A DNA stretch of 56,057 nt, from assembly GCA_003134045.1 (NCBI GenBank), contig PLAH01000149.1, positions 1 to 56,057 of the forward strand. Reading direction: 5' to 3'. The translations under genes were made by a program, and so were the position numbers. The notes under the pieces were generated by a model. The model ran no database searches and was not told the origin of the DNA. It worked only from the letters and a program-made list of their open reading frames with translations. This document shows positions 17,421 through 26,268 of this stretch, in pieces (the stretch's first letter is position 1; every line of letters begins with the position of its first letter). Source of the stretch: Gammaproteobacteria bacterium. Its GTDB lineage: Bacteria; Pseudomonadota; Gammaproteobacteria; Steroidobacterales; Steroidobacteraceae.

Positions 17421-19235
17421 TTACGGCGAATCCAATGTCGATGCGGCATCCATCCACTGCTTCATGGCCAACTCCAGCAGGTCCAGCGGCACGGCGCCGT
17501 TTTTCAGAATCTCGGTATGAAAGGTCCGCACGTCGAAGCGCGGCCCCAACAGCTGCTGCGCCTTGGTTCGCACACCCTGAATCCTCCAAAAGCCGGTGCA
17601 GGCAAGCGCGTCGCCGGGCAGCGCCAGATCGCGATCGACCGCATTGGCGGCCGACTCATCGTCGATGGGCATCTGGGCATGTAGGTAGTCGATTGCACGT
17701 TGCCGGGTCCACTGCTGCGCGTGGATGCCCGTGTCGATCACCACGCCTGCGGCGCAGCTCAATTGACCGAGCAGCATGCCGAACTTCGCCTGGGGGTCGC
17801 GATACAGCCCCAGTTCCTCGCCAAGCGACGCTGCATACAGGGCCCAGCCCTCGACGAACGCCGGCGCGCCGCCGAAGCGACGGAACTTCGCAAGATCCGC
17901 CCGCTCCTGCTGGAGCGCGAGTTGGAAATGATGTCCCGGAACGGCCTCGCGCAGGAATTGCGCGGTCACCCAAGTTGCGGGCCGCGACTCGAGTTGCGCG
18001 GTGTCGACATAGAGGACGGCCGGCGTCTTGCCGTACGCCAAGGAGCGCCGATAGGACAACGCCGGGGTGGTGGCCTGGCGGAATGCCTCGACGCCGAGAA
18101 TCTCGAAATCAGCTTTCGGCATCTCGGAGAACGTGGACGGCAGCGCGGCGACCGACTGGGTTTTGAGATCTTGAACGGCATTCAGCAGGGATTCGGCGCT
18201 CGAGTAGGCGAAGCGCGGATCGCGGCGCATGGAGTCCAGGAGTCCCGGTGCATTGCCGGGAAACGCCGTTTCGGCCAACAGTGCCTGCAGCCGTCCGCGG
18301 ACGCGCTCGACCTCGGTCAAACCCAGCGAGTGCAACTCGGCCGCGGTCTGCGCACCGCCGGTTGCGCGTTTCACCAGGTAGGCGTACCAGGCATCTCCGA
18401 GCGGCAGGGCCGACAAGCCGATCGTGTCGCGCGATCGCGGCAGATAATCGTGCTGCAGAAAATCGTGCAGCATGCGGTACGATGGCAGGATCTTGTCCCT
18501 GACCACCGCGCCGACCGCACTGGCCAACCGTTGGCGCTCCGCCTCCGGGGCCATGTCGGGCTTGACGGCGAGCGCTTGAATGAAAACGTTGGTCTGGGCA
18601 TCCTCGCCCAGCGCGGCAAGCTGCGGCAGTGTCCGCACCACCGATACGCGCGGCAGGGTGTACCCGCGCCGCATTCCCTCGCGCAGGTTCGCGATCGCCT
18701 GCTGGGTCCAGTGCTCGTAACTCGCCGCGGCCGCCTGCCACGTGTCGACATCCTTGGCGCTGGTCAGCGCATACCGGCCCGCCGCCGCCGCCAGCAGTGC
18801 GAAACGCTGCGGCACGCTGTCGTAAGCATTGACCGGCAGCAGCTCCGCGGGATAAGTGAAGCCTTCGATGGTCAGTTCGCGTTCGCGCCGGAATATGTCG
18901 TAGGTGAGCTTGGCGTCGGCGTCCAGCGCACCGCGCGACACGTCGTGCAAGCGGTCGAGATAGCGGCGCTCGATGGCCAGCGCGTCCGCCAACGCCTGCG
19001 GCGAAATGGCATCGGGCGGCGCTTGCGCATAGCGGCTCTCGGCGCCGCCCCAGGAATACCAGGGGCTGAGGCTGGCGGTCTCGTCCCAGTATTTCTCGAC
19101 GATGTGCCCCAAACGCTCGCGCGGCGCCTCGGAATCCGCCGCCGGGGCGGCGGGGGGCGCGGCCGGCGCTCCGCAGGCGAGCAGGCTCGAGGCGGCGACG
19201 CCTAAGCAGACCCAGCGATAAAAGCGAATCATCAT
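17421..19235 (-). CDS. DUF885 family lipoprotein (putative metallopeptidase-like)
   Basis: 604 residues. The N-terminus MMIRFYRWVCLGVAASSLLAC is a lipoprotein signal with a SLLAC lipobox, followed by an Ala/Pro linker. The rest is a DUF885 helical protein with EAVPGHHFQLALQQE and FVEGWALYAASLGEEL; these His and Glu residues are arranged as in gluzincin-like metal sites. Enzymatic activity is not established for most members. It is divergent from the thiolase operon with about 70 bp between starts. Confidence 0.88.
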   Translation of the reverse strand: MMIRFYRWVCLGVAASSLLACGAPAAPPAAPAADSEAPRERLGHIVEKYWDETASLSPWYSWGGAESRYAQAPPDAISPQALADALAIERRYLDRLHDVSRGALDADAKLTYDIFRRERELTIEGFTYPAELLPVNAYDSVPQRFALLAAAAGRYALTSAKDVDTWQAAAASYEHWTQQAIANLREGMRRGYTLPRVSVVRTLPQLAALGEDAQTNVFIQALAVKPDMAPEAERQRLASAVGAVVRDKILPSYRMLHDFLQHDYLPRSRDTIGLSALPLGDAWYAYLVKRATGGAQTAAELHSLGLTEVERVRGRLQALLAETAFPGNAPGLLDSMRRDPRFAYSSAESLLNAVQDLKTQSVAALPSTFSEMPKADFEILGVEAFRQATTPALSYRRSLAYGKTPAVLYVDTAQLESRPATWVTAQFLREAVPGHHFQLALQQERADLAKFRRFGGAPAFVEGWALYAASLGEELGLYRDPQAKFGMLLGQLSCAAGVVIDTGIHAQQWTRQRAIDYLHAQMPIDDESAANAVDRDLALPGDALACTGFWRIQGVRTKAQQLLGPRFDVRTFHTEILKNGAVPLDLLELAMKQWMDAASTLDSP

Positions 19236-19306
19236 TTGATTATATGCCGGCGGGTGGGTTCATAATTCGCAGCCTGACGAACGGCACATCGCATGGGAGC
19301 ATAAGT

Positions 19307-20593
19307 ATGTTGGTGGGAACAACCGCGCGACGCGTCGCGATCATCGGTGGCGTACGCATTCCGTTCGCCCGCGGCAACGGAGCCTACGCGCAAGTGGGCA
19401 ATCAAGACATGCTGACCGCGGTTCTGCGCGGCGTCGTGGATCGTTTCGGTCTTCGCGGCCAGCGCCTCGACGATGTCGCCGCCGGCGCCGTCATGAAGCA
19501 CTCGAGCCAGTGGAACCTCACGCGCGAATCCGTCCTGGGCAGCGGTCTCGCCGCGGAAACGCCCGGCCTGGATCTGCAGCGAGCCTGCGGTACCGGCCTG
19601 GAGGCGGCCATCCTGCTCGGCAATAAGATCGCGCTCGGGCAGATCGATTGCGCCATTGCGGGCGGCGTCGATACGGTCAGCGACCCGCCCGTGGTGTTCC
19701 CGAAAAGCTTTCAACAGCTCTTGCTGAAGAGCTTCCGCGGCCGCAGCGCCTCGCAGCGCTTCAGTCCCTGGCTCGGCATGCGCCTGCGCCATCTGCGCCC
19801 CGTGCTGCCCGGAATCGCCGAGCCGCGAACCGGCCTGTCCATGGGCGAAAGTACCGAGCTCATGGTCAAGACCTGGGGCATCAGCCGAACCGATCAGGAC
19901 CAATTGGCCCTGGAAAGCCACCAGAAAGCGGCCGCCGCCTATGCGGAGGGCTTTTATGCGGGTCTGGTCCAGGAGTATCTGGGCCTCACTCAGGACAACA
20001 ACATCCGCAGCGATACCAGTCTCGAGAAACTCGCCAGGCTGCGGCCGGCTTTCGATTCTTCCGGCGCCGGCACCTTGACGGCGGGCAATTCGACCCCCAT
20101 GACGGATGGCGCCTCGGCAGTCTTGATGGCCACCGAAGAGTGGGCGCGCGATCGCGATCTGCCGGTGCTGGCGTACCTTACGTACGGCAAGGTCGCCGCC
20201 GTCGATTACATCGACAAGAAGGAGGGCCTCTTGATGGCACCGGCGTATGCCGTACCGCGCATGTTGAGCGATGCGCAATTGTCGCTGCAGGATTTCGACT
20301 TCTATGAGATACACGAAGCCTTCGCCGGCCAGGTGTTGTGCACCCTCAAAGCCTGGACCGATCCCGTGTATTGCCGCGACAAGCTCAAGCTGCCGGGAAC
20401 TCTGGGCGGCATCGACCGCTCAAAGCTCAACGTGAAAGGCGGCAGCCTCGCCATCGGCCATCCCTTCGCCGCGACCGGCACCCGCATCTTAGCCTCGCTC
20501 GCCAAGATCCTGGACGAGAACAAGGCGAAGCGCGGCCTGATTTCCGTCTGTACCGCCGGGGGCATGGGTGTCACGGCCATTCTCGAACGCTGA
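19307..20593 (+). CDS. fadI: Acetyl-CoA C-acyltransferase (FadI-like thiolase)
   Basis: 428 residues. It catalyses thiolytic cleavage of 3-ketoacyl-CoA. The acyl-accepting Cys is in QRACGTG (about residue 94), the His is in HEAFAGQ (the FadI-type spelling, against NEAFA in other thiolases), GHPFAATG precedes the C-terminus, and the second Cys is in CTAGGMGV. I chose the ATG at 19307, which has GGGAG upstream, over the longer frame from 19244. It opens an operon with dienelactone hydrolase, semialdehyde dehydrogenase and VOC genes. No FadJ partner is present, so beta-oxidation is only one of its possible roles. Confidence 0.88.
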   Translation: MLVGTTARRVAIIGGVRIPFARGNGAYAQVGNQDMLTAVLRGVVDRFGLRGQRLDDVAAGAVMKHSSQWNLTRESVLGSGLAAETPGLDLQRACGTGLEAAILLGNKIALGQIDCAIAGGVDTVSDPPVVFPKSFQQLLLKSFRGRSASQRFSPWLGMRLRHLRPVLPGIAEPRTGLSMGESTELMVKTWGISRTDQDQLALESHQKAAAAYAEGFYAGLVQEYLGLTQDNNIRSDTSLEKLARLRPAFDSSGAGTLTAGNSTPMTDGASAVLMATEEWARDRDLPVLAYLTYGKVAAVDYIDKKEGLLMAPAYAVPRMLSDAQLSLQDFDFYEIHEAFAGQVLCTLKAWTDPVYCRDKLKLPGTLGGIDRSKLNVKGGSLAIGHPFAATGTRILASLAKILDENKAKRGLISVCTAGGMGVTAILER

Positions 20594-20603
20594 AGGATAT
20601 ATC

Positions 20604-21263
20604 ATGGGACATCGAGTTGATCTGACCGCCGCCGACGGCCATCCCTTGAACGCCTATCTCGCAGAGCCTGCGGGCAAGCCCCGCGGCGGGATCGTCGTGA
20701 TACAGGAGATTTTCGGCGTCACGCGCCACATACGCGACGTGGCGGATCAATATGCCGCGGCCGGCTACCTCGCCATCGCGCCGGCCTTGTTCGACCGCGT
20801 CGAACCGGATGTCGACGTTGCCTATACCGACGTGAAACGAGGCATGGGCTACAAGCAGGCCATGCAGATCGACAAGGTCATGCTCGACGTGGCGGCGGCG
20901 GCGGACCGCGTACGCGCCGCCGGTAAAGTCGGCGTGGTGGGCTATTGCTGGGGCGGCACGGTCGCCTATCTCGCGGCCGCACGCCTGCCCTTCGACGCGG
21001 CGGTGGCCTACTACGGCGGCGAGATTTCGCACTACGTCGCGGAACAGCCCCGCGTGCCGACGATGTTCCATTTCGGCGAAAAGGATACCCACATACCGCG
21101 CACCGCCATCGCGCAGATCGAGGCCGCCTATCCGCAGGGGATCTACCATCTGTACCCCGCGGATCACGGTTTCAACTGCACGGATCGCGCGAGCTTCGAC
21201 CCGCCCTCCGCCAAGCTGGCGCTCGAGCGCAGCGTGGCCTTCTTCAACAAGTACATCGGCTGA
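20604..21263 (+). CDS. Dienelactone hydrolase family protein
   Basis: 219 residues, alpha/beta hydrolase. The nucleophile is Cys115 in GYCWGG, which is typical of dienelactone hydrolases; the acid lies in FGEKDTHIP and the His in DHGFNC near residue 190. Classical substrates are dienelactones from chlorocatechol degradation, but many members are general carboxylesterases. It starts 10 bp after the thiolase stop with an AAGGATAT element in between, and is followed 12 bp later by gabD, so it is certainly co-transcribed. Confidence 0.9.
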   Translation: MGHRVDLTAADGHPLNAYLAEPAGKPRGGIVVIQEIFGVTRHIRDVADQYAAAGYLAIAPALFDRVEPDVDVAYTDVKRGMGYKQAMQIDKVMLDVAAAADRVRAAGKVGVVGYCWGGTVAYLAAARLPFDAAVAYYGGEISHYVAEQPRVPTMFHFGEKDTHIPRTAIAQIEAAYPQGIYHLYPADHGFNCTDRASFDPPSAKLALERSVAFFNKYIG

Positions 21264-21275
21264 CTCGAGGACCTC

Positions 21276-22730
21276 ATGCAACTCAAGGACAGGACATTAT
21301 TTCGCGAGCTGGGCTTCATCGACGGCGCCTGGGTCGCGGCTGACGGCGGCGGAACGCTGCCCGTGACCAATCCGGCGACCGGCGAGAAGCTGGGACACAT
21401 CCCCAACATGGCCGCCGCCGAGACGCGTCGCGCGATCGCCGCGGCGGCGAAGGCCTTGCCGCCGTGGGCGGCGCGCACCGCCAAGGATCGTTCCATCGTC
21501 CTGCGCCGCTGGTTCGACTTGATGCTCGCCAACCAGGACGACCTGGCCGTGTTGATGACCGCCGAGCAAGGCAAGCCGCTGGCCGAATCGAAGGGCGAGA
21601 TCGCCTACGCGGCCTCCTTCATCGAATGGTTCGCGGAAGAGGGCAAGCGTCTCTACGGCGACATCATCCCCGGCCATCAGGGCGACAAGCGCATCATGGT
21701 GCTGCGCCAGCCGGTGGGCGTGGTCGCCGCCATTACGCCGTGGAATTTTCCGTCGGCCATGATCACGCGCAAGGCCGGCCCAGCGCTGGGCGCGGGTTGC
21801 ACCCTGGTGTTGAAGCCCGCGACCCAGACGCCGTACTCGGCGCTGGCACTGGCCGAACTCGCGCAACGAGCCGGCATCCCGCCGGGTGTCTTCAATATCG
21901 TCACCGGCTCCGCCACCGCGATCGGCGGTGAAATGACCGGCAACCCCACGGTGCGCAAGGTCACTTTCACCGGCTCGACCGAGGTAGGCAAGAAGTTGAT
22001 GGTTCAATGCGCGAGCACGGTGAAGAAGCTGTCGCTCGAACTCGGCGGCAACGCGCCCTTCATCGTGTTCGACGATGCGGATTTGGACGCGGCCGTGCAG
22101 GGCGCCCTCGCCAGCAAGTACCGCAACACCGGGCAGACCTGCGTGTGCGCGAACCGGTTGTTGGTGCAGGCGGGCGTGTACGACGAGTTTGCCAAGCGGC
22201 TTGCCGCGGCCGTGAGCCAGCTGCGCGTGGGCGACGGCCTTAAGGGCGTGACCGATCAGGGTCCGCTGATCGACGACAAGGCGGTTGCCAAGGTGGAGGA
22301 GCATATCGCCGACGCCGTCAAGGGCGGCGCCAAGGTGTGGCTCGGCGGCAAACGGCATGCGCTGGGCGGCACATTCTTCGAGCCCACCATTCTCACGGGC
22401 GTGACGCCCGCCATGCTGATCGCCCGCGAGGAGACCTTCGGGCCGGTCGCCCCGTTGTTCAAGTTCGATACCGAAGCCGAGGCCATCGCGATGGCGAACG
22501 ACACGGAGTTCGGCCTGGCGGCCTACCTGTACACGCGCGATCTGGCACGCAGCTGGCGCGTGTCCGAGGCCATCGAGTACGGCATCGTCGGCTTGAACAC
22601 CGGGATCATTTCCACCGAGGTCGCGCCGTTCGGCGGCGTGAAGGAATCCGGCACCGGCCGGGAAGGTTCGAAGTACGGCATTCTCGACTACACCGAAATG
22701 AAGTACATCTGCGTCGGCGGGGTGAGCTAG
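21276..22730 (+). CDS. gabD: NAD(P)-dependent succinate-semialdehyde dehydrogenase
   Basis: 484 residues, the length of E. coli GabD. The cofactor-proximal stretch PWNFPSAMITRK, the LELGGNAPFIVFDDAD motif with the general base Glu, and the nucleophile Cys289 in NTGQTCVC are intact. The C-terminus has APFGGVKESG. GabD-type enzymes oxidise succinate semialdehyde to succinate, and close homologues use glutarate semialdehyde or other aldehydes. No gabT is adjacent. Its place between a thiolase/hydrolase pair and a VOC gene suggests a ring- or chain-cleavage route in which it oxidises a released semialdehyde. Confidence 0.9.
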   Translation: MQLKDRTLFRELGFIDGAWVAADGGGTLPVTNPATGEKLGHIPNMAAAETRRAIAAAAKALPPWAARTAKDRSIVLRRWFDLMLANQDDLAVLMTAEQGKPLAESKGEIAYAASFIEWFAEEGKRLYGDIIPGHQGDKRIMVLRQPVGVVAAITPWNFPSAMITRKAGPALGAGCTLVLKPATQTPYSALALAELAQRAGIPPGVFNIVTGSATAIGGEMTGNPTVRKVTFTGSTEVGKKLMVQCASTVKKLSLELGGNAPFIVFDDADLDAAVQGALASKYRNTGQTCVCANRLLVQAGVYDEFAKRLAAAVSQLRVGDGLKGVTDQGPLIDDKAVAKVEEHIADAVKGGAKVWLGGKRHALGGTFFEPTILTGVTPAMLIAREETFGPVAPLFKFDTEAEAIAMANDTEFGLAAYLYTRDLARSWRVSEAIEYGIVGLNTGIISTEVAPFGGVKESGTGREGSKYGILDYTEMKYICVGGVS

Positions 22731-22737
22731 CACGCTC

Positions 22738-23454
22738 GTGCTCGGCCGATTTCTCGAGCTGTCTCTCGGGACACCGGATATCCAAGCTTCGCTGCATTTT
22801 TACGGCAAGCTTGGTTTTTCCCAGGCCGAGGTCGGCGAGGCCTGGACGCATCCGTATGCCGTCGTAACCGACGGTCGGATCTGCGTCGGGCTGCATCAGC
22901 GAGAGCACTTCACGCCTGGCGTGACCTTCGTCAGGCCGGATCTGCTCAAGCACCTGCACGTCCTCGAAGGCTTGGGCGTGAGGTTCGAGTTCCGCCACCT
23001 GGGCAACCATGTGTTCAACGAAGTCGGCTGGCTCGACCCGTCGGGCAATCTGATCCGGGTGGTCGAAGCGCGTACGTTTTCCCCGAGCAAGCGCCCATCC
23101 CTCGAGGTTTCCTCCTGCGGCTATTTCACCGAAATCGCGCTGCCCGCGCCGAACCTCGCGGCCGCCAAGGAGTACTGGGAGCGGTTCGGTTTCGTCGGCA
23201 TGGACGAGCCGGACGCGCCGTTGCCGCACATCACCTGCACCAGCGACACGGTGGATATCGGGCTCTATGAACCGAGCCACGTGCAGGAACCCACCCTGCT
23301 GTTCGAGGTCGACGACTTCGGCGCCGCCGCGGCGGCGCTCGACGCACTCGGGCTTGCGTCGGGCAGACTGCCGACGCCCCTGCGAGGCACCTCGGCCGCG
23401 ATCCTGAACGCACCCGAAGGCACGCCCCTCTTGCTGTCGGCCGCGCCGGCCTAG
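22738..23454 (+). CDS. Two-module VOC family protein
   Basis: 238 residues starting at GTG 22738, 7 bp after gabD. Two VOC repeats are visible: the first opens with LELSLGTPDIQASLHFY and the second with FTEIALPAPNLAAAKEYW at about residue 125. A dimer-like pair of modules in one chain is typical of extradiol-dioxygenase-like or glyoxalase-like proteins. The metal ligands are not obvious in both halves, so the activity is unknown. It is the last gene of the thiolase operon and is convergent with the YceI lipoprotein gene. Confidence 0.75.
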   Translation: MLGRFLELSLGTPDIQASLHFYGKLGFSQAEVGEAWTHPYAVVTDGRICVGLHQREHFTPGVTFVRPDLLKHLHVLEGLGVRFEFRHLGNHVFNEVGWLDPSGNLIRVVEARTFSPSKRPSLEVSSCGYFTEIALPAPNLAAAKEYWERFGFVGMDEPDAPLPHITCTSDTVDIGLYEPSHVQEPTLLFEVDDFGAAAAALDALGLASGRLPTPLRGTSAAILNAPEGTPLLLSAAPA

Positions 23455-23468
23455 CTCACCGCCACCGG

Positions 23469-24338
23469 CTAACTCACCGCCACCAGTCTGAATTTGACGG
23501 TGAGTTCGTCCTGGACCTGCAGGGCGCCCAGCATGACGCTGAACGGCACCAGTCCCAGCGCCGTCTGGCGCAAGGCGACGCTGCCCGACGCCGACACGCG
23601 ACCCGACGAGGTCTCGAGCATGAACGGAACCACGAGCGTCGATGCGTGCCCCGCCACGCGTACGACCATCGTCACGGTGAACGTTCCCGCAGCCGGCAGA
23701 CCCGCTGCCTGCGCTCCTGTTGCCTGCGCTCCTGGTGCCTGTGCTCCTGGTGCCTGTGCCCCTACTGCCTGTGCCCCTACTGTCTGCGCCCCTACTGCCT
23801 GTGGTCCCGCCGCTTGCGCTCCCGCTGCCGCCGTGCCGATCGCATAGCCTCCTGCGGGCGCCACCGTGGGGGACACCGCGACGCTGGTGAGCGTGATGCT
23901 CGGAAAATCCTCACCGTTCAGCAGCCCGGCGCTCAGCATGTTGTGCCGCGTACCGGACCGGGCATCGTCGGCAACCTCCTCGGAGAAATCAGATCCCTCC
24001 TCGCCGCGCGTCTGCGCCTCATCGATGACGAAGTCTGCGACCGGTACGCTCAGCGAAAACGACGCTTTGGAGGCGTCTCCCGTGAACTTGACCCATCCGC
24101 CGACGGCACGGTTGACGATGACGTGGTTGTGCCCGAAGCGCGCCATCGCGCCGGCGCGATACACCAGCAAGCGCAATTCCGACTGCGCCGCATCGATGCG
24201 ATAAATCCCCGCCCCCGGAGGCGGTTCCGCCGGCGCGGCCGCCTCGGGCGCGGCACGGGCGGGAACTTCTCGAGGCTTGGGCGCACCGCATGCGGCCAGC
24301 AGCAGCACTGCCCCGATGACGCCGCAGGTTTTGAGCAC
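23469..24338 (-). CDS. YceI-domain lipoprotein with pentapeptide-repeat insert
   Basis: 289 residues from GTG 24338. The signal VIGAVLLLAAC carries a lipobox. A YceI lipocalin-like barrel starts near residue 44 (IYRIDAAQSELRLLVYRAG, then RFGHNHVI) and ends with strands around 225-289. Between residues about 170 and 218 an Ala/Gly/Gln insert made of GAQA-type pentapeptides interrupts the domain. YceI proteins bind isoprenoid-like lipids. It is divergent from the cytochrome b561 and second YceI genes. The insert probably forms a flexible loop. Confidence 0.82.
   Translation of the reverse strand: MLKTCGVIGAVLLLAACGAPKPREVPARAAPEAAAPAEPPPGAGIYRIDAAQSELRLLVYRAGAMARFGHNHVIVNRAVGGWVKFTGDASKASFSLSVPVADFVIDEAQTRGEEGSDFSEEVADDARSGTRHNMLSAGLLNGEDFPSITLTSVAVSPTVAPAGGYAIGTAAAGAQAAGPQAVGAQTVGAQAVGAQAPGAQAPGAQATGAQAAGLPAAGTFTVTMVVRVAGHASTLVVPFMLETSSGRVSASGSVALRQTALGLVPFSVMLGALQVQDELTVKFRLVAVS
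23685..23831 (-). repeat. 15-bp tandem repeat inside the YceI gene
   Basis: About eight copies of a 15-bp unit (plus strand close to CGCTCCTGGTGCCTG, later copies TGCCCCTACTGCCTG) encode pentapeptides of the type GAQA followed by V, P, T or A. The more central copies are most alike, and the outer ones are more degenerate. Confidence 0.85.
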
Positions 24339-24373
24339 GATGATTTTCCCGCTGATTTGCTAAACTAGCGCCG

Positions 24374-24386
24374 GTGCAGTCTGCAC
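24374..24386. promoter_or_regulatory. 13-bp palindrome between divergent yceI and cybB-like genes
   Basis: GTGCAG and CTGCAC flank a single T, 14 bp before the cytochrome b561 start and just after a TAAACT element (24361) that could be a -10 box. It may be an operator or a small leader hairpin. Confidence 0.35.
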
Positions 24387-24399
24387 TGGGAGCCTCTCG

Positions 24400-24963
24400 A
24401 TGCCAAATGGAGCCTCTGCGACGCGTTACTCGCCGGTTGCACAATTGTTGCACTGGGTGATCGCGGCGTTGATCGTGACGCAATTCGCGCTGGCATGGAC
24501 GGCCGATGATCTGCCCCTGGGGGTTCACAAACTGGCGCTCCTCGCGCGGCACAAGAGTTTCGGCATGACCGTGCTGATGCTCGCCGTCGTGCGGCTCCTG
24601 TGGCGCTGGAGGAATCCGCCGCCGGAGCTGCCGGCCGGCATGAAGCCCATCGAACGGCGCCTGGCGAAGGCCACTCACGTGGCATTTTATTTCTTGCTGT
24701 TCGCGATGCCCCTCACCGGTTGGATGATGTCGTCGGCCAAGAACTATTCGGTCAGCTGGTTCGGTCTGTTCACCTGGCCCAATCTCATTTCGCAGAGCGA
24801 CGGCGCGTTCATTTTTCTGCGTGGCACTCACGAAGTGCTGAGCGACGCCCTGTTCGCGATCGCCGTGCTGCACATCCTCGCGGCGCTCAAGCATCACTTT
24901 TGGAACAAGGACGACGTGTTCGTGCGCATGTTGCCATTCACCAAGTCGGAGAAACGTCCATGA
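24400..24963 (+). CDS. Cytochrome b561 family protein
   Basis: 187 residues, four hydrophobic helices (about 15-35, 48-66, 90-110, 140-165). Heme-ligand histidines are visible in QLLHWVIAALI, LARHKSFGM and HILAALKHHF. Such proteins move electrons across the inner membrane, for example from ubiquinol. The gene overlaps the next by ATGA. Cytochrome b561 followed by yceI is a recurrent pair in proteobacteria, which supports a joint role involving lipid quinones. Confidence 0.92.
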   Translation: MPNGASATRYSPVAQLLHWVIAALIVTQFALAWTADDLPLGVHKLALLARHKSFGMTVLMLAVVRLLWRWRNPPPELPAGMKPIERRLAKATHVAFYFLLFAMPLTGWMMSSAKNYSVSWFGLFTWPNLISQSDGAFIFLRGTHEVLSDALFAIAVLHILAALKHHFWNKDDVFVRMLPFTKSEKRP

Positions 24964-25529
24964 TCAGACGAGTTGCCCTGTCGGTCGTCATCGGTTTCGC
25001 AGCCGTGGCCGCGCTGCCGGCGGCCGCCGCGGCGGCCAGCTATGTGGCGGATCCCGCCGCCAGCCATTTGGATTTCACCGGCGTCCAGGCGGGCGCCGAA
25101 TTCAAGGGGACTTTCCGCAAATTCACCGCCGCCGTCGATTTCGCGCCGGACGCGCTGGCGAGCGCGCATTTCGACGTGCAGATCGATTTGAATTCGATCG
25201 ACTCCAAGGACAACGATCGCGACAAGACCATACGCGGTCCCGACATCTTCGACGTCGCCCATTTTCCGACCGCGCATTACGTGACCCGCAGCTTCACCAA
25301 GACGGCGACGGGCTACACCGCGATGGGCGCACTGACCCTGCACGGGGTGACCAAGGACGTACCCATCAATTTTCAGTTCGTCGCAGCGCCGGCCACGGCC
25401 AAACTCGAAGGCACCGCCAGTCTCAAGCGCCTGGACTTCGGCGTCGGCCAGGGCGACTGGAAGAGCACCGAGTGGATTGCCGATGCGGTGAAGGTCAGCT
25501 TTTCCCTCTCGCTCAAACCCAAGCCCTGA
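24960..25529 (+). CDS. Periplasmic YceI family protein
   Basis: 189 residues. It has a signal peptide (LSVVIGFAAVAALPAAAAAAS) followed by a complete YceI barrel with YVADPAASHLDFTG, DLNSIDSKDNDRDKTIRGPDIFD and KRLDFGVGQGDW. Expected to bind a polyisoprenoid or similar lipid in the periplasm. Starts with ATG at 24960 overlapping the cytochrome b561 stop, so translation is coupled. No insert is present, in contrast to the lipoprotein paralogue on the other strand. Confidence 0.92.
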   Translation: MIRRVALSVVIGFAAVAALPAAAAAASYVADPAASHLDFTGVQAGAEFKGTFRKFTAAVDFAPDALASAHFDVQIDLNSIDSKDNDRDKTIRGPDIFDVAHFPTAHYVTRSFTKTATGYTAMGALTLHGVTKDVPINFQFVAAPATAKLEGTASLKRLDFGVGQGDWKSTEWIADAVKVSFSLSLKPKP

Positions 25530-25556
25530 GCGGCGGCGCCAAACACTGGAACGCGA

Positions 25557-26036
25557 TCAGCGCACCGGCAGCTCGCGCGACTTCTGCACCGTGCGCAGCG
25601 CAAAACTCGACTGCACCCGCGCCACGTTCGGCAGCCGCGTCAAGTGCTGGCTGTGCAAACGCTCGAAGTCCGCCATGTCGGCCAGCACCACGCGCAGCAG
25701 GTAGTCGTATTCGCCGGACATGAGGTAACACTCCATCACTTCAGGCACTTGGCGGGCGGCCAGCTCGAATGCGTGCAGGTGAGCCTGCTCCTGTCGCTCG
25801 AGCGTGATCGTGACGAACACGTTCACCGGACAGCCGGCTTTTTGCTGGTTGATGAGCGCCGAGTAACCCTCGATGAAGCCGGCCTCCTCGAGCGCCCTTA
25901 CCCGCCGCAGACAGGCGGACTCCGACAGGCTTACGCTCTCGGCCAGTTGGCTGTTGGTGATGCGCCCGTCGAGCTGCAGGGCGCGCACGATCGCGCGATC
26001 GTAGCGATCCAGTTTCATTCGAATGTCGGTTTCCAT
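25557..26036 (-). CDS. Lrp/AsnC family transcriptional regulator
   Basis: 159 residues. N-terminal winged helix-turn-helix (LDRYDRAIVRALQLDGRITN, then SESACLRRVRALEEAGFI) and C-terminal RAM ligand-binding domain (VNVFVTITL, EVMECYLMSGEYDYLLRVV). It is divergent from alanine dehydrogenase, a common arrangement for amino-acid-responsive regulators, so it probably controls ald in response to alanine or a related amino acid. Convergent with the YceI gene. Confidence 0.92.
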   Translation of the reverse strand: METDIRMKLDRYDRAIVRALQLDGRITNSQLAESVSLSESACLRRVRALEEAGFIEGYSALINQQKAGCPVNVFVTITLERQEQAHLHAFELAARQVPEVMECYLMSGEYDYLLRVVLADMADFERLHSQHLTRLPNVARVQSSFALRTVQKSRELPVR

Positions 26037-26154
26037 CGAGCCCCCGCATGAAGCGTTGCAATCGACACTCGGCCGCCGCCGATTTCATGGATCTTGGTCT
26101 GATTGACCGCCGCCGCCAACGGCACCGCATGGCAGATTCTTGCGCTAATTACCA

Positions 26155-26163
26155 TATTATAAA
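26155..26163. promoter_or_regulatory. AT-rich promoter core between lrp-type gene and ald
   Basis: The 232-bp divergent region contains one AT-rich core. On the minus strand TATAAT (26161-26156) is a consensus -10 box pointing to the regulator; on the plus strand TATAAA (26158-26163) points to ald. Overlap of the two would couple expression. The -35 boxes are weak, consistent with activator dependence. Confidence 0.4.
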
Positions 26164-26268
26164 ATGATCCTGCGGATAATGCGCACGCCGTACCTGTTTT
26201 TTGCAAAGTTCCGCTCAGACCCGAGGGTAAGCTTGGCGGGTTGCACTCACCCATCGCGGAGCTCACCC

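Noticed and set aside
23685..23831. Regular 15-bp repeats considered as a CRISPR-like or mobile element
   Set aside because: There are no unique spacers and the units are contiguous and in frame within a YceI gene.
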